Below the pieces are notes generated by a model. The model saw only the letters and a list, made by a program, of their open reading frames with translations, ran no database searches and had not been told where the DNA came from. From Nocardiopsis sp. N85 (lineage in GTDB: Bacteria > Actinomycetota > Actinomycetes > Streptosporangiales > Streptosporangiaceae): a stretch of 64,000 bases of DNA. Below, piece by piece: positions 16,803-25,665 of this stretch. The first letter of the stretch is position 1; each line of letters begins with the position of its first letter. Location: assembly GCF_028882275.1 (NCBI RefSeq), contig NZ_JARBUT010000002.1:328619-392618 (forward strand). Reading direction: 5' to 3'. Made by a program: the position numbers and the translations under genes.

Positions 16803-19223
16803 ATGTCGGATCACACGGAACCCCTCCGACCCCGCGTTCCCCCCTCCAGCGCCTCGACCCCCCTCCCCACCGTCTCCGCCCCCGACGACGTGCCGGCGGC
16901 ACCGTCGACGGCGACCGGGCGGGATCCGGGCGACGCAGGCCCGTCCACCCGGCACGATCGGGTGGAGCTGAGGGTGCACGGGGTCAGCGGCGGCCAGGCC
17001 GAGGAACTGCTGGACGTCGAGCCGGCCATGCGCGTGGGCGGTGACCGGCTGGCCGGGTTCTTCCGGTGGCGGCGCGGCGCCGACACCGAGACCGTGCCCG
17101 GGGTGCGGCGGGAGATCTTCGCCTGGGGCAACCTCACCTCCGGCAGCGCCTCGCGCGCGTTCTGGCTCTTGCTGCTTCCGTTCATGCTGGTCAACGTGGC
17201 CTACTGGATGCGCCCCGGGCGGGCGGGGCGTGATCTGCGCGGACCGGCGCGGGTGGCCGACAACGTCTACGGGGCCGGGGTGCGGCTGTTGGCGTTGTCC
17301 CTGACGGCGCTCATCACGGTGGCCGCCGCCGGGGTCGGGGTGGACCTGTTGGGCTGGCAGTGCGCCGCCGGGCTGGGCGAGGAGTGCGTGCGGGCCCGGC
17401 CCTGGCTGGCCTTCTGGGCCTCACCGGAATCGGTGCTGTCGGCACCGGGGCCGGCCCTCGTGACGGGTGCGGTGGTCCCGTTGGCGGTGGTGGTGGTGCT
17501 GGGGCGGTTGTCGCGGCGCACGGCCGCCGACTACGAGATCGTCTCCTCCTCCGTGTCACCGGCCCACGATCCACGGGCGCCGCTGAGCCACGTCGACTTC
17601 TGGCGCAACAGCGAGATCATGGCGCGGCTGCGGTCGGCGCACATCGCCATGGCGGTCGGGGTGCTGGCCGTACTGATCGCGGTGCCGCCGCTGCTGCACG
17701 ACCTGTCCGACGGCTCGCCGGGTCCCTGGGGTCCGGCACTGGCCGGTGCGCTGGGGGTGACCGTGCTGGTGAGCGCGGCGAGCGTGCTCGTACCCGGGGT
17801 GGATCCGCTGTGGAACGCGCGGGCCGACCGGTTGTGCCGGCTGCTGCGCGACATCACCCTGGTCTTGGCCGTGGCGACGGTCGTCTACGTGCTGTGGCCG
17901 CGGCCGGGGTGGGTGGCCGAGGGACGGCTCCCCGGGCACGCGGCGGTGCTCAACACCCTGTTCACCGCCCAGGTGACGCTGATCCTGGTGACGTTGGCCG
18001 CGGCGTTGGTGCTGTACACCGTCGACCGGGCGCACGACGGGGTGGCGATGAGGGGGATGGCCGGACCGGCCACGGCGGCGCTGGGCGCCCTGGCCGGCGG
18101 GGCGTTCTCGGCGGCGATGGTGTACCAGGGCGCGCTGTGGCTGAGCGAGTGCGGGTCGCTGTCCGCGCCCGGGGCGGACTGTCTGCCGCTGGCGACCCCC
18201 ACGATCTACTCCTGGCTCCAGTTGGCGATCGCGCTGGAGGCGGTACTGGTGGTCATCGTGGCGGGGTTCTTCGCGATCCGGTTGCGGCGGGACACGCGGG
18301 CGCACGTGGCCGGGGTGACCGAGGACTACGCCCGCAGCGTGCGCGACCGGCGGACCTGGGACATCGCGCGGGCGCGGGCTCTGGGTCGGATGACGGAGGT
18401 GCTTCCGGCCGTGTTGACGGCTCTGCTGGTGCCGGCCGTGGTGCTGGGCGCTCTGGTGCTGTACTCGGTCATGTCCGGGCACCTGATGCCGGGTGGGCCG
18501 GAGCCGGCCGCGACGGCCGTGGCCGACCGGGTGCGGGTCCTCGCCCAGGGGGCGGTGTCGGTGCTCACCGGTGTCGGATCGCTGCTCGGCGGAGCCGCGC
18601 TCGTCGCCCTGATGTGGATCGGTCGCAGCGCCTATCGGGATCGGCCGACCCGGCAGGCGGTGGGCGCCCTGTGGGACGTGGGCACGTTCTGGCCGCGGGT
18701 GGCGCACCCGTTGGCGCCGCCGTCCTATGCGGAGCGGGCGGTGCCGCAACTGGTGGCCCGGGTGGCGCGGATGACCCGGGAGGGCACCGACGTGGTGTTG
18801 TCGGGGCACTCCCAGGGGTCGGTGTTGGCGGCGGCGACGGTGTGGCAGCTGCCCGACGACTGTCTGGGGCGGGTCGCGCTCATCACCCACGGCTCACCGC
18901 TGGACCGGCTGTACGCCCGCTACTTCCCGGGCTACTTCGGCCCGGGACCCTTCGCCGACCTGTGCGACCGGGTCGCGGGGTGGCGCAACCTGTGGCGGAT
19001 CACCGACGCGATCGCCAGTCCGGTGCGGGTGCGTTCCGGAGAGGGGATCGCGACGGTCGGACCGGCGGAGCCGCTGCCCGATCCACGGTCCTACGACGCC
19101 CTCCCAGGGGAGGCGCGGCGTCCGGAGATCCTGGGGCACTCGTACTACACGGACGACCCCGCGTACTCCGGGGCGCTGCGCCGGACGCTCACGGAGCTGG
19201 AGGAGACCTACCAGGGGCCGTAG
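16803..19223 (+). CDS. large polytopic membrane protein with C-terminal lipase-type motif
   Basis: 806 residues. An N-terminal cytoplasmic domain begins with ELRVHGVSGGQAEELLD (about 55-75). About eight to ten hydrophobic segments follow between residues 120 and 620. A C-terminal domain (about 650-806) carries the nucleophile-elbow motif SGHSQGSVLAA, typical of serine alpha/beta-hydrolases, and a final GHSYY histidine region. I recall similar proteins in other actinobacteria without known function. The ATG at 16803 was chosen because the upstream open frame crosses the repeat region. It overlaps the convergent DUF2516 gene by 16 bases. Confidence 0.75.
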   Translation: MSDHTEPLRPRVPPSSASTPLPTVSAPDDVPAAPSTATGRDPGDAGPSTRHDRVELRVHGVSGGQAEELLDVEPAMRVGGDRLAGFFRWRRGADTETVPGVRREIFAWGNLTSGSASRAFWLLLLPFMLVNVAYWMRPGRAGRDLRGPARVADNVYGAGVRLLALSLTALITVAAAGVGVDLLGWQCAAGLGEECVRARPWLAFWASPESVLSAPGPALVTGAVVPLAVVVVLGRLSRRTAADYEIVSSSVSPAHDPRAPLSHVDFWRNSEIMARLRSAHIAMAVGVLAVLIAVPPLLHDLSDGSPGPWGPALAGALGVTVLVSAASVLVPGVDPLWNARADRLCRLLRDITLVLAVATVVYVLWPRPGWVAEGRLPGHAAVLNTLFTAQVTLILVTLAAALVLYTVDRAHDGVAMRGMAGPATAALGALAGGAFSAAMVYQGALWLSECGSLSAPGADCLPLATPTIYSWLQLAIALEAVLVVIVAGFFAIRLRRDTRAHVAGVTEDYARSVRDRRTWDIARARALGRMTEVLPAVLTALLVPAVVLGALVLYSVMSGHLMPGGPEPAATAVADRVRVLAQGAVSVLTGVGSLLGGAALVALMWIGRSAYRDRPTRQAVGALWDVGTFWPRVAHPLAPPSYAERAVPQLVARVARMTREGTDVVLSGHSQGSVLAAATVWQLPDDCLGRVALITHGSPLDRLYARYFPGYFGPGPFADLCDRVAGWRNLWRITDAIASPVRVRSGEGIATVGPAEPLPDPRSYDALPGEARRPEILGHSYYTDDPAYSGALRRTLTELEETYQGP

Positions 19224-19498
19224 GGGCCCTCGTTGCGGTCGCCGCTCACGCCCTTGACCGCGGGGCGGACGTCGAGCAGGAAGATGAGGGTGGCGACCAG
19301 GCACAGCAGGACGAAGATGGCCACGTTGAAGAACACGGCGAGTGCGGACAGTCCGGTGGCGACGCCGGTGAGGGTGACCCAGAGCTTCTTGGTCTGTTTG
19401 TCCATGATCTCGAAGGAGGACGCCGGGGTCCGTACCGCCTCGATCAACGCGTACAGACTGGCCACGAAGGTGACCAGGTAGATCAGCTGCCAGATCAC
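19208..19498 (-). CDS. DUF2516 family small membrane protein
   Basis: 96 residues. Three hydrophobic stretches (about 2-22, 42-60 and 62-80), with KQTKKLWV in the cytoplasmic loop and VRPAVKG after the last helix, typical of the actinobacterial DUF2516 family. The GTG at 19498 has GGGAG eight bases upstream; the ATG further out (19546) has no such site. Function unknown. Its 3' end overlaps the end of the convergent 806-residue membrane protein. Confidence 0.78.
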   Translation of the reverse strand: MIWQLIYLVTFVASLYALIEAVRTPASSFEIMDKQTKKLWVTLTGVATGLSALAVFFNVAIFVLLCLVATLIFLLDVRPAVKGVSGDRNEGPYGPW

Positions 19499-19621
19499 AA
19501 CACACTCCCGATGACGTTCGCGAACGGAGATCCGCCCGTTCTCCACCGTAAACGGATCAGGGGAGGAAATCGTGCCCCGACGGGAGCGGTGTCACACGGG
19601 TTCCGATCACATCGGGGCGGA

Positions 19622-20566
19622 TCAGATCGGGATGTGCCACAGGCAGGTGACCGAGGCCAGCAGGAAGGCCGAGGCGCCCATGATGACGGCGCCCGCGTGG
19701 TACGGGAGCTCGTCGTCGGGTCGCAGCAGGCGGTTCACCCGGCGCATGACCTCGGGTTCGGCCTCCTGGACGGCGGCCATCGCCCCGGCGGGCACCGGCG
19801 CGGGTCCGGCGGCGCCGAACCGGAGCAGCGCCATGGCCAGTTCGCGGGAGGAGCTGGTGCGGCGCGCCTGGTCGTCGGCGCACATCTCGATGAGCAGGGC
19901 GACGCTCTCGTAGTAGGTGCGCACCAGCCGCACCTTGGGAAAGGCGCGCTTGAGAGAGGAGAACGGCAGCAGCACCAGGTCGTGGCGCTGGCGCAGGTGG
20001 GCGTGCTCGTGGGCCAGGACGGCCGCCAGTTCGCGCTTGTCCAGCACGGCGAGGGCGCCGGCACTGATGACCACCTGGGAGCGGAGCACGCCCGGAAGAC
20101 AGTACGCGGCGGCGGCCGGGTGCTCGATGACCCGGGCGCCCGGAACGTCCGGGTGGTCGCTGGCGACGAGTTCGAGCAGGTCGTGGTGGCGTCGGCGGAC
20201 CCGCACCACCTGCACGAAGGAGGAGACCAGACCGGAGAAGAGGACCAGCGTGAGCACGATCGCCAGGACCACGGCGACCAGGTGGCTCACACCCTCCAGC
20301 CCCTGGGAGAGCTCGGCGAGGATGAGCTCACCGCTGAACAGATCCGTGGCCAGGGCCATGAGGCCGCCGGCCGCGCCCAGTCGGTACGAGGAGAGCCCGA
20401 AGGCCAGGAGCGCGCCGATCGTGGACACACCCCAGGCGAGGCCGAGTGCCTGCCAGGTGATCACCGCCGTGTAGGGCCCTCGGGAGGGCCACTTCGCGCG
20501 ATGGAGCAGCGCCATCGCGATGAGACAGGAGACGGCGACGAGAGTGAGAAGGGCGGCACTGACCAT
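19622..20566 (-). CDS. M56 (BlaR1/MecR1-type) membrane metallopeptidase
   Basis: 314 residues. Membrane helices at about 1-22, 33-60, 85-115 and near the C-terminus surround a cytoplasmic zinc-protease domain with the HEHAHLRQRHD motif. M56 proteases cleave the partner BlaI repressor after sensing a signal. Unlike BlaR1 it lacks a C-terminal penicillin-binding sensor domain, so the signal is not evidently a beta-lactam. It starts five bases after the BlaI gene, the standard repressor-protease pairing. No beta-lactamase gene is nearby. Confidence 0.88.
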   Translation of the reverse strand: MVSAALLTLVAVSCLIAMALLHRAKWPSRGPYTAVITWQALGLAWGVSTIGALLAFGLSSYRLGAAGGLMALATDLFSGELILAELSQGLEGVSHLVAVVLAIVLTLVLFSGLVSSFVQVVRVRRRHHDLLELVASDHPDVPGARVIEHPAAAAYCLPGVLRSQVVISAGALAVLDKRELAAVLAHEHAHLRQRHDLVLLPFSSLKRAFPKVRLVRTYYESVALLIEMCADDQARRTSSSRELAMALLRFGAAGPAPVPAGAMAAVQEAEPEVMRRVNRLLRPDDELPYHAGAVIMGASAFLLASVTCLWHIPI

Positions 20567-20571
20567 ACGGG

Positions 20572-20934
20572 TTAGTTCCTTGGCTGCTCGATTTCCGCGA
20601 GTGCGCGCCGGAGCGCTTCCGCCCCCTTGCCGTCCATGGACTGGACGAAGGCGGCGAGGGCCGCGTCACGATCACCCGTCTGCCCGAGAGCGTCGAACAT
20701 CAGCTCCGAGACGTAGGATTCCCGGCTGGCTGCCGGACGGTACCGCCACGCACGACCTTCGCGTGCCCGAGTGACGACCTTCTTCTTGGCCAGTCGGTCG
20801 AGCACGGTCATGACGGTCGTGTGGGCCAGATCCCGATCGGCGAGTTCCCTGCCGACCTCACGAACCGTCATTGGTTCATTTCGTGCCCACAGTACATCCA
20901 TCACCGCGCGTTCAAGTTCGCCGAGCCGATTCAT
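20572..20934 (-). CDS. BlaI/MecI/CopY family transcriptional repressor
   Basis: 120 residues. Winged-helix DNA-binding domain (about 1-75) with LERAVMDVLWARNEPMTVRE and the recognition helix containing HTTVMTVLDRL; a C-terminal dimerisation helix pair (about 85-120) is the region normally cut by the partner protease. It is cotranscribed with the M56 protease. A TAGACT -10 box ends seven bases before the ATG (leaderless), and a TACTAC/GTCGTA dyad overlaps the promoter, fitting autorepression. Targets beyond this operon are unknown. Confidence 0.9.
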   Translation of the reverse strand: MNRLGELERAVMDVLWARNEPMTVREVGRELADRDLAHTTVMTVLDRLAKKKVVTRAREGRAWRYRPAASRESYVSELMFDALGQTGDRDAALAAFVQSMDGKGAEALRRALAEIEQPRN

Positions 20935-20941
20935 GTCATCG

Positions 20942-20974
20942 AGTCTACTTGCGGTCGTACTACACAGCGTCGTA
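20942..20974 (-). promoter_or_regulatory. blaI promoter with BlaI-type operator
   Basis: The minus-strand -10 is TAGACT (20942-20947). Just upstream, TACTAC (20958-20963) and GTCGTA (20969-20974) form a dyad around five bases, similar to the TACnACA/TGTnGTA operators of BlaI-family repressors. Binding there would block polymerase. Confidence 0.55.
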
Positions 20975-21163
20975 CCCCCACGTTAAATCGCCGTGTCCTT
21001 GGGGACAAGGGCTTTCGGCCCCCGAGGCGGCACCGAAGGGCACCCCGTCCCGCCTCTCGGACCGGAGGTGAACCGAGCCGTCGGCGGGCCGATTCACTTC
21101 TTCGCGAGCCCTCGGGCACCCCGGAATGCGATACTGCCGCCCCACCGTGGAGAGAACGGGGAC

Positions 21164-21694
21164 ATGGGCACCACACCGAGCGGCCGGATGGCCATCGTCA
21201 AGGGCGACATCACCGAGCAGCGCGTGGACGCCATCGTCAACGCCGCCAACGGCTCCCTGCTGGGCGGCGGCGGGGTGGACGGGGCGATCCACCGCAAGGG
21301 CGGCAGGGCGATCCTCGACGAGTGCCGAAAGCTGCGCGCCTCCCACTACGGCGGCGGACTGCCCGCCGGTCGGGCGGTGGCGACCACCGCGGGCCTCCTG
21401 CCGGCCCGCTGGGTGATCCACACCGTCGGCCCGGTGTACAGCACCACCGAGGACCGGTCCGCCCTCTTGGCCTCCTGCTTCACCGAGTCGCTGCGCGTCG
21501 CCCACGGGCTGGGCGCGGAGTCGGTGGCCTTCCCGGCGATCTCCACGGGCGTCTACCGGTGGCCGATGGCCGACGCCGCCCGGATCGCCGCCGAGGCACT
21601 GCGCACCGCCCCGTCGCGGGTACCGGAGATCCGCCTCGTGCTGTTCGACGACGCTGCCCTGGCGACCTTCCGGTCCGCGTTCGGCCCCGTCTGA
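21164..21694 (+). CDS. macrodomain protein (O-acetyl-ADP-ribose deacetylase type)
   Basis: 176 residues, essentially one macrodomain. Motifs are IVKGDITEQRVDAIVNAANG (about 11-30), LLGGGGVDGAIHRKGG (about 32-47) with the catalytic aspartate region, and FPAISTGVYRWPM (about 125-137) for the pyrophosphate loop. Enzymes of this class, like E. coli YmdB, hydrolyse O-acetyl-ADP-ribose or remove ADP-ribose from proteins. The ATG follows GGAGAG and GGGGA. It stands alone with no ADP-ribosyltransferase or sirtuin next to it. Confidence 0.92.
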   Translation: MGTTPSGRMAIVKGDITEQRVDAIVNAANGSLLGGGGVDGAIHRKGGRAILDECRKLRASHYGGGLPAGRAVATTAGLLPARWVIHTVGPVYSTTEDRSALLASCFTESLRVAHGLGAESVAFPAISTGVYRWPMADAARIAAEALRTAPSRVPEIRLVLFDDAALATFRSAFGPV

Positions 21695-21794
21695 ACCCCC
21701 GCTCCCCCTTCCGCTCGGTGGATCCGGATCGTCGGCGCCGCGCGGCGGGCAGGGAGGATCAGGTACCGGAGGGAGGAGAGGGAGGGGGACGACG

Positions 21795-22258
21795 ATGGCG
21801 TACGACCGGCGATCGACGGTGGACCGGGCGGAACCGCAGCGCATGGCCGCCTCCTGGTTCCGGGTCCTCGGATACGAGGTGGAGGACCATCGGGACCTCG
21901 TCGACGGCCGGCCGCCAGGGCGCCATCGAACCCGATGGGCACACGGTCCCGGTGAACGGCCGGCGGACGTGGATCACCGCGGCCGCCGTGCGCGATCGGG
22001 CCGGTGGCCGCCGGCCGTCGTTCCCGAGCACCCCCGAACCCGGAACGGCGAGGAACCGCCGACACGTCGACGTCGACGTGGGCCCCGAACGCCGTGACAC
22101 CGTGACGCCGAGGCCGGGCGCCACGGCGGCCCGGACCCCACATGGGCCCGAACGCCACGGCGGTGCGCACGGTCGAGGAGCCGGTCGTCCACCACGTGGT
22201 CATGCCGAACGTCGAGGGCGACGCGTTCCGCGTCCGGTGGGTCCGAACCCGGGTCAGG
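21795..22258 (+). pseudogene. frameshifted remnant of an unidentified protein gene
   Basis: A strong purine-rich ribosome binding site (GGAGGGAGGAGAGGG) precedes an ATG. Good coding sequence then jumps between frames: frame 3 to about 21915 (RMAASWFRVLGYEVEDHRDL), frame 1 from about 21905 to 22080 (IEPDGHTVPVNGRRTWITAA, then RNRRHVDVDV), and frame 2 from about 22142 (AVRTVEEPVVHHVVMPNVEG). Each segment looks like real protein, but at least two frameshifts separate them. The first is near GGCCGGCCGCC at about 21907. I do not recognise the family. Sequencing error is possible, but two breaks make decay more likely. The 3' end abuts the convergent photolyase gene. Confidence 0.55.
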
Positions 22259-23552
22259 AACCCGGGGAGGCGATGGGCGGCGGGTAGTCGTCGGGGCCCA
22301 GGAGCGAATCCCACGGGGTGTGCGCGGCACGACCGGGCAGTTCGGCCACCTCGGGGACGTACCGGCGCACGTACACGCCCTCCGGGTCGAACCGCCGCGC
22401 CTGCCGGAGCGGGTTGAACGCCCGGTTGGGGCGGGTGTCGTTGCCGGTCCCGGCCACCCACTGCCAGTTGCCGTTGTTGTTCGCGACGTCCCCGTCCAGC
22501 AGGTGGTCGGCGAAGTGCTCCGCTCCGGCACGCCAGTGCACGCCCAGGGTGCGGGTGAGGAACGCGGCGGTGATCATGCGGGTGCGGTTGTGCATGAACC
22601 CCTCGCGCAGCAGCTGGCGCATGCCCGCGTCCACGATCGGCACTCCGGTGCGGCCCTCCTTCCACGCCTTCAGGGCGGCGGGGTCGTCGCGCCAGCGGGT
22701 GTCGCGGGGCCGATAGTCGCGGACGCCCATGTCGGGGAAGGCGGCGGTGACCTGGTGGTGGAAGTCGCGCCAGGCGAGTTGGCGGACGAACTCGGCCCCG
22801 CCGGGTTCGTCGCGGGCGAGCACCGCCGCCTCCAGCGGCGACAGGCAGCCGAAGCGGAGGTCGGCCGACAGGTGCGAGGTCGCCCCGGCGGGCAGGTCGT
22901 CGTGCCGGTCCGGGTAGTCGGCCAGTCCGCTGTCGAGCCAGGAGCACAACCGTTGGCGGGCGGCCGACTCCCCCATGGCGAGCGGTCGCTCGGCGAGGGA
23001 GCCGCGGCCCTCGTCCAGGCGCGCGGGGATCTTCCCGGGGTCCACCCCGTCGGGCGAGCGCACCTCGGCGGGCTCGGGGAGGACGGAGCGCCAGGGGTGC
23101 GCCTCCCAGGCCCGCAGATAGGGGGTGAACACCTTGTAGTGGTCCCCGCTCGCGGGGGTGACGTCGCCGGGCGGCACCACGGTCAGTCCCGGGTGGGAGA
23201 CCACGCGCAGCCCCGCCTCGCGCAGCCGCTCGGCCCGGTTCGTGGCGGTGCGGGTGACGCCCTCGGTGACGTGGACGGTGTCGGCCCCCGTCTCCCGGGC
23301 CAGGGCGGCGACCTCGGTCACGGTGTCGCCGCGCCGTACGACCAGGTCTCCGCCGAGGGAGCGCAGGCCCTCGCGGAGGTCGTTGAGGATGTCGAGCAGG
23401 GCGCGTACCCGGTTGCGGGCGGACCGGCGCAGCAGCGCGGGATCCAGGACGAAGACCGGGAGCACGGTCTCCCCTTCGCGCGACGCCGCGTCGAGGGCCG
23501 GGTGGTCGTGCAGGCGCAGGTCCTGGGTGAACAGGACGATGGTGTGTGCCAT
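22254..23552 (-). CDS. phr: deoxyribodipyrimidine photolyase
   Basis: 432 residues. The N-terminal alpha/beta antenna domain begins IVLFTQDLRLHDHPAL, and the C-terminal FAD domain contains TSHLSADLRFGCLSP, QLAWRDFHHQ and NNNGNWQWVAGTG, the class I photolyase signatures. It repairs UV cyclobutane pyrimidine dimers with light. The ATG at 23552 has GAGAGG upstream and starts directly at the Rossmann-type first strand; a 13-residue upstream extension is unlikely. It is divergent from the DUF523-DUF1722 gene, a pairing reminiscent of ybgA-phrB in E. coli. Confidence 0.95.
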   Translation of the reverse strand: MAHTIVLFTQDLRLHDHPALDAASREGETVLPVFVLDPALLRRSARNRVRALLDILNDLREGLRSLGGDLVVRRGDTVTEVAALARETGADTVHVTEGVTRTATNRAERLREAGLRVVSHPGLTVVPPGDVTPASGDHYKVFTPYLRAWEAHPWRSVLPEPAEVRSPDGVDPGKIPARLDEGRGSLAERPLAMGESAARQRLCSWLDSGLADYPDRHDDLPAGATSHLSADLRFGCLSPLEAAVLARDEPGGAEFVRQLAWRDFHHQVTAAFPDMGVRDYRPRDTRWRDDPAALKAWKEGRTGVPIVDAGMRQLLREGFMHNRTRMITAAFLTRTLGVHWRAGAEHFADHLLDGDVANNNGNWQWVAGTGNDTRPNRAFNPLRQARRFDPEGVYVRRYVPEVAELPGRAAHTPWDSLLGPDDYPPPIASPGS

Positions 23553-23651
23553 GACACACCATCCTCTCACCCTTGGTGCGACGAATGACACCGTGAGTGG
23601 CGCGTATCGCCCCGACGGGGGGTCGAGCGTGGGAACGGGTAAGGGAAGAGC

Positions 23652-24635
23652 ATGAACACTCTCGCTCTAGAGACGGAGAAGACCGAGGTCAGGCCGCGTT
23701 TGGGCGCCTCCAGCTGCCTGTTGGGCGTCCCCGTCCGGTACAACGGCGGTCATTCCCGGTATCGCTTTCTCACGGACGAACTCGACCGGTACGTGGAGTG
23801 GACGGAGGTGTGTCCGGAGGCCGAGATCGGCCTGGGCACGCCGCGCCCGACCCTGCACCTGCAACGCCGTGGCGAGGCGGACCGGGTGATCTCCAGCGGT
23901 GACGGCTCCGACCGCACCGACGAACTGGCGGGGATCGCCGATGCCCGACTGGCCGAACTGAGCGGCCTGGACGGGTACGTGCTCAAGAACAAGTCGCCCA
24001 GCTGCGGGCTGCTGGCCCTGCCGGTGTTCAACGAGGACAAACAGCGCGTGGACGGCAAGGGCCGGGGCGCGTTCGCCGGCCGCCTCACCGAACTGCTGCC
24101 CGAGCTGCCCGTGGAGGAGCAGGGGAGGCTGTCCGACCCGGCGCTGCGCGAGGCGTTCGTGGAGCGGATCTTCGCCCATGCCCGCCTGCGGGAGCTGTGG
24201 GAGGCGTCGTGGCGCCCCCGCGACCTGGTGGACTTCCAGACCCGGCACAAGCTCCAGCTGATGGCCCATTCCCCGGAGGGGTACCGGGAGACGGGGCGGA
24301 TCGCCGCGCGCGCCGGGTCGGACGACCGGGAGGGCACCAAGCGGGCCTACACCGAGGCGTTCTGCAAGGCGATGGCCACGCGGACCAATCGGGGCCGGCA
24401 CGCCAACGCCCTTCAGCACGCCTTCGGGATGATCGGCGACGGACTGGACGACGTGCGCAGGCACGATCTGCTCGCGGCGATCGAGGACTACCGCGAGGAG
24501 CGGGCGCCGCTGAGCCTGCCGGTGGCGCTGCTGCGCCACCACGGGGCGGCGGACGGCCCGGACTGGTTGCGGCGGCAGACGTACCTGCGTCCTTACCCGG
24601 ACGACCTGCGTTTGAGGCATGCCTTGGCGGTGTGA
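23652..24635 (+). CDS. DUF523-DUF1722 fusion protein (YbgA family)
   Basis: 327 residues. The N-terminal DUF523 domain (about 15-165) has the conserved cysteines in SSCLLGVPVRYNGGH, EVCPE and NKSPSCGLL, suggesting metal or iron-sulfur binding. The C-terminal DUF1722 (YbgA) domain (about 190-310) includes RHKLQLMAHSP and NALQHAFG. YbgA genes commonly adjoin photolyase genes, as here, with 99 bases between divergent starts. The role is unproven; a link to DNA repair or to thio-nucleotide or thiouracil metabolism is inference. The ribosome binding site AAGGGAAG precedes the ATG. Confidence 0.88.
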   Translation: MNTLALETEKTEVRPRLGASSCLLGVPVRYNGGHSRYRFLTDELDRYVEWTEVCPEAEIGLGTPRPTLHLQRRGEADRVISSGDGSDRTDELAGIADARLAELSGLDGYVLKNKSPSCGLLALPVFNEDKQRVDGKGRGAFAGRLTELLPELPVEEQGRLSDPALREAFVERIFAHARLRELWEASWRPRDLVDFQTRHKLQLMAHSPEGYRETGRIAARAGSDDREGTKRAYTEAFCKAMATRTNRGRHANALQHAFGMIGDGLDDVRRHDLLAAIEDYREERAPLSLPVALLRHHGAADGPDWLRRQTYLRPYPDDLRLRHALAV

Positions 24636-24675
24636 CGGATAGGGGAATTCCCTGTACGGAGAAAACACGGATGAC

Positions 24676-24681
24676 TACAAT
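24676..24681 (+). promoter_or_regulatory. -10 box upstream of the esterase-like gene
   Basis: TACAAT, with TGTACG as a weak -35 seventeen bases upstream, lies about 63 bases before the GTG at 24745. It fits a promoter separate from the preceding gene, which ends at 24635. Confidence 0.4.
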
Positions 24682-24744
24682 GAGTGACATCCCTGATTCT
24701 TCGACAGGGCGTTCCCTGACTCCCGACCCCTCCCGAGGTCACCG

Positions 24745-25557
24745 GTGTTCACCACGTTCTCCCGGCGTGCCTTCGTGCTCGTCTCCTCCGGCATGGTCGT
24801 CATGGCCGCCGCCGCGCTCGGCACGCTGCCCCCCGAGGGGCTCGCCGAGCGGCTCGGCGCCCACCTCGGCCCCGATCCCGCCCTGACCACCGCCGCGGTC
24901 CGGCTGCCCCCGGGTGGAAGCCTTCCGGCTCCGCTCCCCCGCCCCGGGCAGGTCTCCACCTGCGTCCAGTCGGGACCGACCGAGGTCGTGACCGTACCCG
25001 ACGAGACCGCGCCCGGCGGCGAACGGGAACTGTGGGTGCGCAGACCGCCCGGCCCCGACAGCGCCGACCTGCCCGTCCTGTACCTGCTGCACGACGGGGA
25101 TCACCGCACCGCCGTGGACGAGGAGGCGCGGAGCGCGCTGGACCGGGAGATGTGCCGTACCGGGGTGGAGTTCGTCGTCGCCGTCCCCGAACGGGTCTCC
25201 GGGGAGCCCGGCGTGCTCACCCGGGCCGTCGTGCGCGCGGTCGAGGGCGGCCGGGAGCGCCCCCGCACCCTGCGCGCCGTCGGCGGCACCGGCGACGCGG
25301 CACCGGCGGCGGTGGCCTCGCCGTCGGTCGCGCAGACCGTGCTCTGGAACCCCGAGGGGACGGAGGTCACCACGGCCGAGGCGACGAGGATCCTGCTGGT
25401 CGGCGGCGACGTCGACGGCATGGCGGGCGTCCTCTCGGACCTCGGTATGACGGTCACCACCCGCTCCTCGGACGAGGATCACGCCACCGATCCGTGGGGG
25501 CCCTCATTGCCCGAGGCCGTGGACTTCCTGGTGTCCGGCTGGGCCACTACACCCTAG
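24745..25557 (+). CDS. secreted esterase-like protein with degenerate active site
   Basis: 270 residues. An N-terminal signal or anchor segment (about 5-25) is followed by a domain whose VLYLLHDGDHRTAVDEEA stretch resembles the start of esterase D/antigen 85-type alpha/beta-hydrolases. The usual GxSxGG nucleophile elbow is absent; the equivalent region reads VGGTGDAAPA. Later a GGDVDG and a DEDHATDPW segment sit where the acid and histidine should be. It may be a non-catalytic envelope protein. It precedes mshA by about 110 bases on the same strand, but a functional link to mycothiol is not shown. Confidence 0.55.
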   Translation: MFTTFSRRAFVLVSSGMVVMAAAALGTLPPEGLAERLGAHLGPDPALTTAAVRLPPGGSLPAPLPRPGQVSTCVQSGPTEVVTVPDETAPGGERELWVRRPPGPDSADLPVLYLLHDGDHRTAVDEEARSALDREMCRTGVEFVVAVPERVSGEPGVLTRAVVRAVEGGRERPRTLRAVGGTGDAAPAAVASPSVAQTVLWNPEGTEVTTAEATRILLVGGDVDGMAGVLSDLGMTVTTRSSDEDHATDPWGPSLPEAVDFLVSGWATTP

Positions 25558-25665
25558 ATCCGAGCCCGTCAACACCCACACCCCTGGGAGCATCCGCTCG
25601 GGAACACTGTGTACCTTCGTCGCTGTTGACGACAGACGTGTGCACACGACCTGGAGGGCCCGGCG

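Noticed and set aside
24671..24900. Small plus-strand ORF from ATG 24671
   Set aside because: It overlaps the esterase-like gene out of frame and lies on the -10 box, with no ribosome binding site.
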